Source: Salminus brasiliensis (lineage: Eukaryota > Chordata > Actinopteri > Characiformes > Bryconidae). Taken from it: 64,000 nt of DNA. The notes beneath the pieces were generated by a model. That model did no database searches. It was given only the letters and a program-made list of their open reading frames with translations, and had not been told where the DNA came from. Of this stretch, positions 1 through 12,013 are shown in pieces. Position 1 is the first letter of the stretch. Every line of letters starts with the position of its first letter. Where the stretch lies: positions 11,209,933-11,273,932 of the forward strand of contig NC_132894.1 in NCBI RefSeq assembly GCF_030463535.1, written 5' to 3'. Both the position numbers and the translations under genes were made by a program.

Positions 1-54
1 TTCTAATTTAGTTGTGTCTGATTGCTGATGCTACATGTTTGTTCTTTACTGTAG

Positions 55-3000
55 CTGACTGGAGACGTGGAGGTGTTGCACATGGCTCGGGTTAGGGAGG
101 ACTGGCAGGGAGGAAAGAATGACCTCCGTGTGCGGATGGGCGAAAACGTGGAGATTGTCAGAGTGGAGAACAATCCTGGGGGGAAATGGCTGGCCCGGAA
201 CATGAATGGAGAATGTGAGTTTATCTGCAGTGAAAATGAGTGCAATGCATGTCTGATTTAGGCTTAGTCTGAGACCATTGGCAACTACCGAAATGCCAAA
301 ATATTTTAAAAACACCACACTTTAATTCTTCACTCTAATACCTACTTCATTCTGTATTATTTTTATAGTAATTACTAAATAATTTGCAGTAATATTGGAA
401 AATATATAAGTATTAACATTAATCATAATAAACACAATATGTGCAAAAAGTATCCAGACAACCGTTGTAATTAGTAAATTTAGCTTCTTTATAGTGCATT
501 CATTGCTGACACAGGTGATCACAGTGTGTATGGGACACTTTGGAGCAGCCGCACCTGAACCTAAGGTCATCAAACCTTACTAGAGCGACATAAAGCACCC
601 TAGCAGTCTCTGGAGTGATGGAGTAGTACCTAATCTGACTAATGCTCTTGTAGCTGAATGCAATCAATTCCTCCCCACAATGGTTCCAACATCTAGTACA
701 AAGCCTGCGTAGGAGAGTATAGACTGTAACTTCAGTAAAAGGGGATAGATAAGCTCTCTATTAAACCCTTGATTTCAGAAGAAACATTTATTAATGAGCA
801 TGGGTCTACAAACTTTTGGCCACACTGCTTATTTCCAATTAAGTTAAGTCAAAAACAACCCTCTTGGTTAAATGTCTTTAGTAAGCAGCATTTTTTCCTT
901 TTCTTTACTCTGCAGACGGTTATATCAGTAACACATGTGTTGATGTGGATTATGAAGAAGTGAAGAGGAAGCTGCTCCACAGTGCTGCCCTTTCTTCCTT
1001 ACCTCCTCCAGTCCATGAGGACGAAGATGTCTATGATGACATCGGCTCAGAATCCCTGAACAGGTCAGACTCTATTGTCGATGTTGCTGATTCGAAGCAG
1101 ACAGGGCTATAAGACAGCAGGGATTCATGTCCTAAGTCTTGTGTTCTCTGTTTTTCTGTATGTAGCAGTTTCACTATGGGCGGTGGTAAGTGGTTTGATC
1201 ATTAATGTATATCCAAACACTTATCTGCAGTCAGTTGGTGCATGTGTTAGATGTTGCTTCATTCTCGCTCTCTTTACCTCTCTCAGAGGTATATGATGAT
1301 GTAGATGTCATACCGGATGAATTCCCTCTTCCCCCTCCTGAGATATGGTAACTATAAGTGAAAGCTCATGCTGTATTCACTTTCCATGTTCAGTAGGGCC
1401 ATTATTTTGTCCTACAGTCTCTTGCATTGTATTAGAATAAGAGAAAAATGCCAAAAGCAACAAACAGGTCCAGGGCCTGGAAGGTTTGCTGAAGCCAATC
1501 ATTTAATTTTGCTTAAAAATGCTTATGCCTGTTGCTGTGTCGCTTGCTGCTTGTTGCTAAATCGCAGCCACACATCGCCTACTTTACTACAAAATGACTG
1601 CTTACCTGCTAATAAAGGGCCGGGGAATTCAGTTTCTGGTGATCACAGTTGGGAGTCATAGGTCTTAGTGGATAGGATGGTCCTCCTTCTCAATTAATAC
1701 TACCTAACCAGTGCGACTGAATTCGATTTCAGACTTTAGTGCCAGTTATTGTTCTCCTCCAAGCCTGTTTAGGCCTCATCCACACAAATATCCAGATATT
1801 TATAAAAAATTTTGAAAACAGCTCCAGGGTGGAGCTTTTTGAGAACTGTGAAGAATGAATACGTGTGGACAGGCCTTAGCTGTCCACTGACATTTTGTGA
1901 TCAGTAACTTTAAAGCATTGACAAAGCAATTTACTCAGTAGACCTAACTACGTGAGTAAATAGTAGAGAATTCAGCAAAAAATAAAAAAAACATTCCAGA
2001 AATGAGTACACTTCACCATCTTCAAATTGATGCATCATGCATATCTGTGTCATTGTAATTATATGACCATATAACATAGCCATAAATTCTTATGGCTGAT
2101 GACATGATCACATTAAGTACATAAAACAATAATAGCTTACAGACAGACTCCCTCTGCTTCTATTACGCTGTAATGACAAATCCAGAGTATGCTATGAGGA
2201 CAACCTGTGAACCAAACTTTTATTCACCACTTCCTGGTTAAATAACAGCTAAATACCTTTTCCCCTCTCTCTGCCTGTTAATGCTTAACTTTATGGCCAC
2301 AGATCAGAGAAAGAAGCTTTGTTCCATGTCCTGACATCATTGTCTGTGTACTATGTCATACGTACATTGTGTACATCATACAAGCCATCAACATAGAAAA
2401 AGCATAGAAGGTTTTTCCTTCTACTGTGAAGCTGACATTTTGGAGACAGTTTTTTTTATACTCTTTATGTCTTTCTGATCATCTCCCAGTCATGATCCCA
2501 AGAAGAGTAAGAAGTTGGAGAAGGAGGAGAAGGAGTTTAGGAAAAAGTTTAAGGTAAGTTCATTTCTATTTGTGTTTAGTTCTCCTCCTATTAGCCAAGC
2601 AGCTCTCTATGACCATAAAACACTTGAATTGAATATGTGAACCAGTAAGTCTTGTGAGCAGAGAACAATTCAAGACCAGGAGAGTCTGTGTGTTAAACAT
2701 GAATATGTGTTGTGTTTTGGTGATGACAGCTTGATGGACCCATCAAGGTTCTTTGCTGCATGATGGTGGACCCGAATGCTAATATAAAGAAGAGCAGTGG
2801 AAAGGACCTGTCTGTCAGGCGGGGAGAGATTCTGGAGGTCATTCAGCAGACGAACGAGAAGAGAGTACTCTGCCGCAACGAACAGGGCAAATGTATGTGT
2901 TGTGCGCCCTCTTGTGAGAAACACTGCAACACCTTAATGCTATTAAAGCTGGTTACTTCTGCATTATTCATGAAATATCTTGAACTGAGAAAAGCATTTA

Positions 3001-3685
3001 GTTGCTGTCATATCAAACCCTATTTTAAGTCATTTTACTTTAAATGCCAGCTTCGCATTAAGGTTATAATTAAAGTTATCATTGTTTTAACTTGATTAAC
3101 ATGAGTGCTGTGAATATACTGTGTACACTAACTGTGGGTTCTACTTTCAGATGGATATGTGCCCAGAAGTTATCTTCTGCAGGCGTATGTATCACTCTGT
3201 ATTTACTGTCATTTTATTATTTCATGTTCATCTGATTTCAAAGTAGTTATGAACACATGCTGTTTTTTTCTGTTTCAGGGAAAGTGAGATTTATGATGAC
3301 ATTGACAACAGCATAGGTATGTGAATCCAAAATTAGAATGGGCTTCTCTGTGTAATCTACAGTAATTAATAATTGATCGTATTTATTAATAATAATAATA
3401 ATAACACAGAGATTGTAATAATAGATGTTTGCAGCTTAGCTCCATGTAATCTGTCCAGTGCTACCATTGTCCATGCTTTAGCTTTAATGGCTGGGGTCCA
3501 TTTTACTTTCTTTTAGAATGAATGACATGTTTCGATGCACCCCTGGTTCCCTGTCTGAATATTTGTACTTATTTTTTTATTATTGTATAATATACAATAA
3601 ACATATACAATTATACAATAATTCTTTTTCTTTTTCAGATGTTTATGATAATGATGCCAGCACACCTGGACATTTGAGGTCTTGA
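55..3685 (+). CDS. FYB/PRAM1-family (ADAP-like) adaptor, 3' part, 9 exons
   Basis: Cytosolic scaffold of the ADAP family, which links immune receptors to SLP-76, SKAP proteins and integrin activation. Exons by splice consensus: 55-214, 916-1063, 1166-1185, 1287-1347, 2490-2553, 2730-2892, 3151-3184, 3279-3316, 3639-3685; they join in frame to 244 visible residues. Seen: a first helically extended SH3 (residues about 1-70, ending YGYI at 54-57), YDDI at 93-96, YDDV at 112-115, a Lys/Glu-rich helix about 136-157, a second hSH3 ending YGYV at 206-209, then EIYDDI and DVYDND before the stop. YDDV/YDDI sites bind the SLP-76 SH2 domain in the family. Two hSH3 domains and the C-terminal YDND resemble FYB1. 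The MM-DPNA and RRGEILEVI stretches of the second domain, and linkage to 19p13-type genes, resemble PRAM1. The exact orthologue is therefore left open. The proline-rich N-terminus lies upstream of the window. Confidence 0.85.
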
Positions 3686-3839
3686 TGGCCAGAAACAGAA
3701 CCATTGTGGGGAATCTGTCATTAAAAAGAAACTAAAAAACAGCTGAAGTACACTGAGACAATGCTTATTTCAAGAAATCGCTCACTCCTGAGGATAGAAG
3801 TGCCAAAGAATATGGTGTTGGGTGGGCCAGGCCTGGGCA

Positions 3840-3845
3840 AATAAA
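3840..3845 (+). terminator. Polyadenylation signal AATAAA of the FYB/PRAM1-like gene
   Basis: AATAAA lies 155 bases downstream of the stop codon. It is the first canonical signal after the CDS, so the 3' UTR is probably short. Confidence 0.55.
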
Positions 3846-5225
3846 GCTTTATGTATATGAATAAATAAATGCACATTGTTAAATAAATAACTGGGTTATG
3901 TATTTATTTATTACTAGGTTTCTAAATACTAGGTTAGTATTTGCTATTGAGTGTGAGCTATGAACTCACATTCTCCTAAATATAAGAGTCCCTATCCTAA
4001 AATCCCTATCAGAAGTATGTGTCCAGCTGCTGTGAACATGTGCAGTATCGTCCTCAGATGTGTTTTACTTTACTTACTTGCTTATGTACTGATTGGGCCC
4101 TATGTAGTAATTAATATTCAATATTTGACAAAAGTTAATTTGATTGGAGGGCTAAGAAAAAGGGTCTTGGGATCAGTCCAGTTGGTTCAGTCCCTGATGT
4201 TGGTAGATGCTTGCCCTATAATACAGCGCACAGTACATAATGGTTATTGTCACATACTGTATACTGATTTGAGGAGTAGCATGATGAATACAACATACAC
4301 TGGTCTAATATGCAATACACTGTAACAAACAAAGGGCAAATACCAAAGAAGCAAGTCCATGTCCATAGCATTTTCAAAAAATAAATTAATTAAATGATTA
4401 TATATATATAAATCGTCTTTAGCTTTGTAATACTATTTTGTTTTATCATTCAATGGTATTTCTTTTTAAATATATGTATTTTTATCGATATCTTGGTGCT
4501 CTTGGGGGGCCCCTGGTGGTGTTGTGGCCCTAAGCAGTCGCGTTATTCGAGGATGCCTTGGGCCGGTTCTGGGCATAGCTTCTTTTACACACTCACTTCC
4601 CTGGCTTTCGCTTTGCCCTGGCTTTACGCTCCTTTTCTTCGGATACTGTGAAAGGAAAAGCAGTGGGAATGAGGCCTGGCTTAAGTAGCAACCCATGCTC
4701 CACTATCTAGCAGCGTCTGGCAGTGATGTGCTGCTCCTCGGTGTTCAGTATCAGTGACACCGTACTTTCAGGACACGGCCGGTGCATTTTACCATGTCAC
4801 AGCTTTGACTAGGGCTAAGATAAGCTGACAGTTTTGGGGTAAAATGGCTCATTTTTCAGCTCTGTATTACTTATGTGGGTTTTGCTTTTGCCAGGCCAGT
4901 TTGTCCTTCCACAGAAACGTCGTTCCGACTCTAAGATGATTCCCGAGTAGGTGATCGACTGATTTGGTCTGGGGGAACAATATCCTGGCCAAAGTGCAGT
5001 CAGTGATCTAGTGGAGCGTCTGATCAGCCGAAAAACAGCTGAACTGTTTATTGTGTAAAGGTTTAGTACAAGGTTTGATCTTTTTTTTTCGGTAAACAAC
5101 AAAGCTCTAGGCTGTAGCTAAATACGTTTTTGTCTTTTCGCCCCGCTTTGAATTAAACACGTGATGCGTCAGTGGTCAGTGCGTTAGTTTGTCAGTAACT
5201 GATGTGGAGCCCCTCGTAGCCCAGC
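3846..5225. other. Intergenic region between the adaptor gene and pex11g
   Basis: AT-rich at first, then more GC-rich from about 4490. No open frame here shows recognisable protein features. The last 200 bases before 5226 should hold the pex11g promoter and 5' UTR, but I see no TATA box. Confidence 0.5.
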
Positions 5226-8200
5226 ATGCAGACTTCCTTTGAGTCCGTGGTGAATTTACTGGAGTCCTACAGAGGAAGAGATAAAGTGGTGAGTGTTTAA
5301 CAGCACTGTTTACATTGTGTAAAACGTGTGTGGTTGCATATCTACTTATCTTCTTACACTAGTTATTAAACTATTACTTACACCCTAAATGTTCTGCAGT
5401 GATTCCCCCAAAGTAGCTTTGCTCTTTAATGTTCATTACGAACTTCTTAGCAATAGGAGCTTTTATTAATGTTCACCTGCCATTTAGAAAGAATAGCACA
5501 ATTCACTTAATCTGTATTATCCAGCTGCACGTCTGTCAGTTAGATTTGTTGGTATTCATGTTCATGTCATACTGGCATCCAGAAAAGACTCAGATTTGGC
5601 ACTTTCAGTGAATCTGGCTGGACTTTTCAATTTAGGCCTAGTTAGTGAACTAAGACTCTGAGATAGACAGCTGAACTGTCCTATCAGTGGTTCTTCATGA
5701 CAGTTGATTCTAGTATGTCAGTGTTGTGCCAGGTGGGTAGCTTTATAATATTTTATTATACTGATAAATTACATCACACCTCACTTCTAATATGGTCAAG
5801 ACATTAAAACACTGAGACAACCACCTGTTTCGTTACAAAGAGAGCCAATGTGAAAATGGAAATGTGATCATGCTTCATAGAAAACAGCTGCTCTTTCTTT
5901 CTTCCTTTCTAATTATTTTTATTATTATTATTACAATTTATTTATTGTTTTTATTTCCTTTTTATATTATTATTTACCCTTTTTGTAACCAATTTCCACC
6001 CACTAGCTATGTGTGCCCTTTCCCACACCACATTCCCAATTATGAGCAAACTGCTGCTGCTAGCACAATATCATTGGACAATTCAACAGCCTTTACAGGA
6101 AAAAAAACTTCCAATTTCTTACATAAGCGAAGAGACAGTTCAGCATCATGGTGGTGCTAGTGATGTGGGAGAGAGGACCGTCCAACTCACAAAGAGAGAG
6201 ACCATACCACTCTAGAGCCCTCTGAGAATAGACATCTAATTTATCATGACATCTAATGCATCTGCATTATTTGAACACACAAGGGATGTTTGAACAGCCT
6301 AGTGTGGCAGACCATCCACCACCACCATCACCAAAGATGTAAAATGGTTTGAGCTACTTATGTCTCTTAATCAGTCGGAATCCATAGAGGGGGAATACAA
6401 CAGAAAAACACTGCTTAGTGTGTTTGGTGCTTCTTTGGTAATGTGTTTATCTCTGTTTTTGGTCATGGATTTAGATAAGAACACTTTGCTATGGATCCCA
6501 GCTGGTTGGTGGAGTCCTGGCCCAGAAGACTGGCGACTCCTCTCAGCTTGGCAAGAGTCTCCTGCTCTTCTCCGCTCAGCTCAGCCACTGTCGAACAGTA
6601 CTGCGGCTGTTTGATGACCTTTCTATGGTCGCTTACTCACAGAGTTATGGTTTAGGAGCCACGGTAAAGTACAAGTTCCTGTTTTTGTCTGGTTGGGATT
6701 ATTAATGTCTAATCTTTTAGTCAGACATAATACAAACAATCATTTATTTTGATGGTCCCCAGTGCTGTAACTTTTAAATCGTGAGACAAACACTCTCGCT
6801 CTCACTCACACTCTCACTCTAACTCTAACCCTAACTCTAACCTTCAGTTCAGCAAAATATTGAATTAACACAACGCATCACGAACTGCTTTAGGTTAGAA
6901 CGGGAGATGCTAATATTGCAAACAAACACTGGACCGTTACCAATCTCATCTTGGTAATGCTAAATTCTTCAATTATTTCCTGCAATTAAAAAATAAAACC
7001 TTTAGTAAAATAGAGTAAAGTAGGATAGACCTTATTTCAATTTTAAGCTAAAATTTTAAATAATAAAGTTTTATCTGTCATATACATGGTTATACACAGT
7101 ACAGCTAGCAGTGAAATGCTTTGATACCTGTCCACTCACATGAAACAACAGAATAGAATATGAGGTAGAAATAGATTATAAGATAGAATTGTCAAATAAC
7201 GTGTGAAGTATAAAACAATATATACAGGGATAACAAATATATAAGAATAAAAATAGCAATATATACACAATATTTACACAAAATATAAAAAATAAATGTA
7301 CAGTGAATGGACGAGTTGTCAAATGCAGCAAGTGCAAAGTGGATATGCAACATGGGTTGGAACGGCTACTTACAATTGCTGACCACTATTCAGCTCTTTC
7401 TTTTATGTAAGTCTTGTTTTTAACTACATTACTTTTTCTGTTTGAAAAAAATGAAGTTCTGGATGCATTTTGGGCATATATTTGGGTAGATGAGGTAAGT
7501 ATGAGCAAGGTGAGCAAGTTTAGTGTTTATTAGCTTGGTTATTAACTTGGTCTAGCATCTCCCGTTCTAAACTAACAAATCAAAACTTTGGATACTAAGC
7601 GTGTATTGACTGATGGACTGCATCTGGACTTGAATTTCTTAAACAGGAATTTACACATAATATAAAATTGCTTTTACAGGAGCAGGACAAAGTGATACGG
7701 TGGATTTCAGTTCTGATTAATGTTGCTGACCAGCTTTATTATCCCTGTGAGCACATCGCATGGGCAGCTGATGCAGAGCTCATTAAAGTCAAATCTGACA
7801 AATGGTGGACTCTGAGCTGTGTCTTTTGGGGCCTGTCCTTACTGCTGGGCACTCTCAGGTAAAAACAGTATATATATATTTTTATTAATGCTTATTTTAT
7901 AGTTTTTTCTCAAGCCCGTATTTACACAAATTACTCTCACCAATATATTAATTTAAAATGTGATACATTGGGTAACATTTCTATAATCATTATTATATTA
8001 TTATGACATCAGAGATTCACACCTTTGTCCTGAACTGTTTCCAGGTCTTTTAGAATGATCCTAACATTAAAGAGAAAGGCACGGAAATGCAGACAGGCGG
8101 GACAAGATAATCACAGGTCAGTCAATCTTTGACATGAAGTAACCATGCTATGGACAATAATTATGACTGACACATCTATTGAAATGGTTTGGTTGATTTT

Positions 8201-8432
8201 TTTTAGGGAAGACGGAGTTGCCATCACTTTTGACATTCAGGGGCAAATTTGGGAAGAGGTTTTGAATGTTCTGAGCAGTCTTGCAGATCTGAGCAACGCT
8301 ATTCATTGGATGCCACCTGGATTTCTGTGGGCTGGCCAGTTCCCCCATTGGCTGGTGGGATTAATGGGGACCTTTTCATCTCTGATTGGAATGCTGCAGA
8401 TGTGTTCCAGTGACCAGAATGCCTCTGTCTAA
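5226..8432 (+). CDS. pex11g: Peroxisomal biogenesis factor 11 gamma, 5 exons
   Basis: PEX11 proteins sit in the peroxisomal membrane and promote its elongation and fission; PEX11G is the gamma form. Exons 5226-5288, 6475-6663, 7680-7858, 8045-8116, 8207-8432 join in frame to 242 aa, against 241 aa as recalled for human. The start is the first ATG of the N-terminal block containing LLESYRGRDK, the family's amphipathic N-terminus. Other hallmarks: LSHCRTVLRLFDDL in exon 2, LYYPCEHIAW at residues 103-112, a hydrophobic segment after WWTLS (126-130), a basic loop in exon 4, and a C-terminal hydrophobic stretch with WLVGLMGTFSSLIGM. All splice sites are GT-AG. It lies in the same direction as the genes on either side. 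Identity is very secure. Confidence 0.95.
6664..7679. other. pex11g intron 2 with dispersed repeat and CTAACC-like tract
   Basis: Positions 6790-6842 hold a degenerate pyrimidine tract drifting from CTCACT to CTAACC units, resembling interstitial telomere repeat on a small scale. From about 7075 to 7345 the sequence resembles a dispersed fish element, with text typical of such repeats such as GCAGTGAAATGCTTTG-like and GTGCAAAGTGG-like words. I see no coding exon apart from those listed for pex11g. Confidence 0.4.
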
Positions 8433-8705
8433 ATCCTGGATTGTGGGCCTTGGTGCCTTGGCCACCTTCATTTGCAACCTGCTAAATTTTCAAGCTTCAC
8501 AATGCTTTAACATAATCCACTATTAACAGCACTTGACCAATCATGGTAATCACACATAGTTTAACTATTAAAATACACTGTAACAAAAGTGTAGTGCTTT
8601 GATGCACAGCCTTCAGATATGTGCAAGGTTTGAAGAACGTAATGTGGGACCAGGAACGGGTTTGCTGCACTTCTGTGTGTGTGTGTGTGTGTTTGTGTGT
8701 GTGTA

Positions 8706-8750
<45 letters not shown>

Positions 8751-9870
8751 GCTTGAAGCGCCTACCTGAGTAAAAGGCTCCTTTTTGCTTCATGCCACAC
8801 TGCTGCTAGAGTCATGTGAACAACAGCCCCCTTTTGTCTGCAGTGAATGGCTATTTTCCAGTAACACAGCAGTGAAACGAATGCCGACAGTATGGGGGGT
8901 CAGACACAGAACAGTCAAGTATCTGACCTCAGCTCAGTTTCTCAACAGCAGCGTAGTATTAAGATCATCTTTCATTTGTGCTAAGAGGGAAACCCAGCTC
9001 TGTAGCTGACAACATAGATCAGAACTAGTTTGAACAAAACAAATATTCTAAATATCTCTGAACTGTAATAATGTGTTCATACTGCAGATTACAGCTAAAT
9101 GGATTAAATCTACATATAGAACAAAAATAGTCCTATATATATATTTTTTTTTTTTTATTATAAAAAAGCATTTGTAGAACAGTAAACTGAGTAGATGTGG
9201 AGTACAGGTGGGTCTTGGCATGAAAAAGTTTGGGAACTTTTGAGCCTTGAGCTTTAAGCCGTTAGCAAGTCAGTAACCAACCAGCCAGTGGTGTCCAAAC
9301 CACCATGAATGTGTACCGTGATCCCCCTATGTTATAATGAATGTACTGAATACAGAGACCTACAATCAATGTCACCCAAGCAATGGGACTAAACCAGATG
9401 ATTTATGGTTCCATCTTTTCTGAATGAGCACATTTGAAAGATTTGCAAAGCAGTTGAAAATATATTGGCAGGTTAAATGGTATGTAACTTCTAACTCATG
9501 CTTGGCCTACATCTGTTAAACTGCCTACATCTGAATGACTGTACATTCATTAATAGCTCGTTAACAAGGGCGTAGTTGACCTGATACATGTGAACTGAAT
9601 TCTGTGATTTATTTTGTTGATACTGTATAATATTTAGTACGTATTATGAACACATGAATTATCAAATACATTATTTAATTAATTACATTGTGAGTGGTGT
9701 AGTTTTTGCAGGATGTTTAGGGGTGTTTTTACCAGATTACCAGATTTACTAAAAAAAAAAAAAAAAAATTAAAAAATCACTATTTGACTCTGGTTCGTTA
9801 ATAATCAGTAAAAATAGAAAAAGCAGCTGATATAGTGATCATTATGTTATAAACAATTATGTTCATTATG
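8433..9870. other. pex11g 3' flank and intergenic region
   Basis: Probable pex11g 3' UTR followed by AT-rich sequence. It contains the GT/GA microsatellite and an A-tract around 9752-9768. No further coding sequence is recognisable. Confidence 0.5.
8674..8747. repeat. Compound (GT)n-(GA)n microsatellite
   Basis: Roughly 38 bases of imperfect GT repeat run directly into about 34 bases of GA repeat, within the pex11g 3' flank. Confidence 0.9.
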
Positions 9871-9899
9871 TTTACTTCACCACATCCAGAAGAGCACAG

Positions 9900-10205
9900 A
9901 GAAAGAACGATCGGAACTCAAGATGAGGTTTATCAGGCAATCGATTAGTCAGGGCTTTGCTCTGCGCGCATGCGCGTTGAGGGCTCATAGCAGCGTCTGC
10001 TGTATAGAAATGGAGCTGAACTATGCTAAGAGTGTTGACTTCAGTATTTAGATAAATGCCGAATATCAGAGCTTCGCTGTTAAGCTGACGGATGCCATTC
10101 GTTTTTATAGGAAACCAAACATATGCAAGCAGCTGGAAAGGCAACCTTGAGACGAACCGCTTCAACTTTCTTTGACCGGTTGAAACTTCCAGCTCGTTGG
10201 GAAAG
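9900..10205 (+). promoter_or_regulatory. apba3: Probable apba3 promoter and noncoding first exon
   Basis: The stretch is richer in CpG than its surroundings, including GCGCGCATGCGCG around 9963. It ends in a good donor, AAAG|gtgaag at 10205/10206. The coding exon of apba3 begins with a splice acceptor at 11901-11906, so a 5' UTR exon must lie upstream; this is the best candidate. Inferred from base composition and splice logic only. Confidence 0.4.
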
Positions 10206-11906
10206 GTGAAGGGTTTCCTCTGATTTCGTTCATCTTCACTTCAGCCTGATTGAGGAATCAGACCTCAGTAAAAGCTCTTTTTGCTGTTTTACCTTCAGTG
10301 CTGTTCATCTGACAGCAACTTCGACCTATAACTAAGCTTGACTGCAGTCTGGAAGGAATGCCTTCCTTACGTATCACATTATTCACAGCCTGCTTTTAGG
10401 TCAGTTGTGGGTGTTATTTGTACAGAGAGAAATATTTACTCTAATTATTAATAGTTACTGGACTAGGGAAGAAGATACTGCAGTGCTTTTTGGCTGATAA
10501 TGTTCATTACATAGGAGAGTTACTGTAAAATGAGTGGGTGAGGTTCTCACTTGGTTCTGTATGGGATGTTTCAGACTACATTAAATAATGTCTACTTCTT
10601 TTATTTCCATAAAGTGTGTGCATTTATTCATGGAAATATTTATGTATTATTTATTATAATATTTTTAATGCTCAGACTCCAAAGACCCAGCCTCATCCTC
10701 TCAAGGTGGAATGAGTTTGATTCTGAACCATCATTTTAAGAGTGAATCTAGTGATCCAATAATGATCCAGTGTGGCACCTTTAAAGACAGATTCCCCTGA
10801 TTTTCAACATTTCTAGCAAAGATGGCAAAAAATACAAGCAAAGATTTAAACAAAGTCTAAGCCACAGAAAACTTGATGACGTTTTGGAGAACCTCAGCTG
10901 TCAAACTTCAGAACGGATACTGGTGAAACGAACCAGACTTCTGCAGAGATAATGCCTCTAAATTTCACCTCATATGGTTATTACATAAAGTGGTTCTGAA
11001 TACATGTAAAGTGGCTGTCTGAAAGTGATCATAGCTGCTCCAGTGCTTTTCTGCCCATGCTGTCTCATAAGTCAGTGTTGTAGAAGGCAGTGTTGCAGTG
11101 AAGGTACCTGCAACCATATTGTGTTTGGAACACATTAATAAGGTATAAGGACTTTGGGGAAATACTAAAAGGTTATGTCTGACCATTTAATGGCCTCAAA
11201 AATCAAACCGAGGTACTTCATGCAATATTTAATACAGATACTTGATTGTGACTTAACTAGGTTCTTTATTAGGACTCTGTCTTTGCTGTCTGAGTAGGCA
11301 GCATTTGTTACGCTGCAGATATAACCATGGCCTGAAGGCTTTTAGCTAGAGCTGGGCGATAAGGGGGGAAAAAGCTACATCACAATATTTAAAGACATTT
11401 TGTTTTTACGATATTAACTCAATATTTTGTCATGTAGACAAAATGCACTAACAGTGTACATTTTTCAAAACTGCCTTCCAAATACTCTACCATTTTTGTG
11501 TGATTTTTACTCAAAAGATGCTTCATTCTATTGAATTAAATAAGACTGATTGCATTCTTTGTAAGGAAATGTGCAGTTAATCAGTGCTTTTTAAGGACTG
11601 ACAATATCCATGTTACAATAATAAAAGCATATTGTGTACAACAATAACAACATATATCACGATAAAATAAAATATTGTCAAATTGCCCAGCTCTACTTTT
11701 AACCCAAACTGAGAGGTACGAAGCCTAAAGCAAGGACGCTAAAATAAAACTACCACAGAGCAGATACCCCAAACCTTCAAAAAATGTCATCAGAAGGTGA
11801 ATTTCCTCGTTGCCTAATCATTACTAGTCCTTAAATTGTTTCTTTAAAAACTGATAGATAATTTATTAATTTTCAGTTTGTCCTCACATTTTTTTCTTTG
11901 TCACAG
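10206..11906 (+). other. Probable apba3 intron 1 (5' UTR intron)
   Basis: About 1.7 kb between the proposed noncoding exon and the acceptor TCACAG at 11901-11906. It holds one inverted-repeat element (11348-11694). The short open frames here show no family features. Confidence 0.4.
11348..11694. mobile_element. Nonautonomous DNA transposon with AGAGCTGGGCGAT ends
   Basis: The left end AGAGCTGGGCGAT (11348-11360) is matched in inverted orientation by the right end, which closes in GCCCAGCTCT at 11694. The interior is AT-rich, contains ATATCACGATA-type words and has no coding capacity. Size about 347 bp, MITE-like. A degraded relative lies at about 53145-53452. Superfamily not determined. Confidence 0.7.
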
Positions 11907-12013
11907 GTCTAAGGAATTTCTGTAGGAAATGAGAGACTTACAAGCTCAACTGTGACAAGCAGGACTTTAGGCTTTGGCTTACTTCTCACCTCATCACACC
12001 TTATCAGCCTGGC

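Noticed and set aside
3960-4325. 121-codon open frame on the + strand after the adaptor gene
   Set aside because: No domain, splice context or family resemblance; AT-rich intergenic sequence with chance openness.
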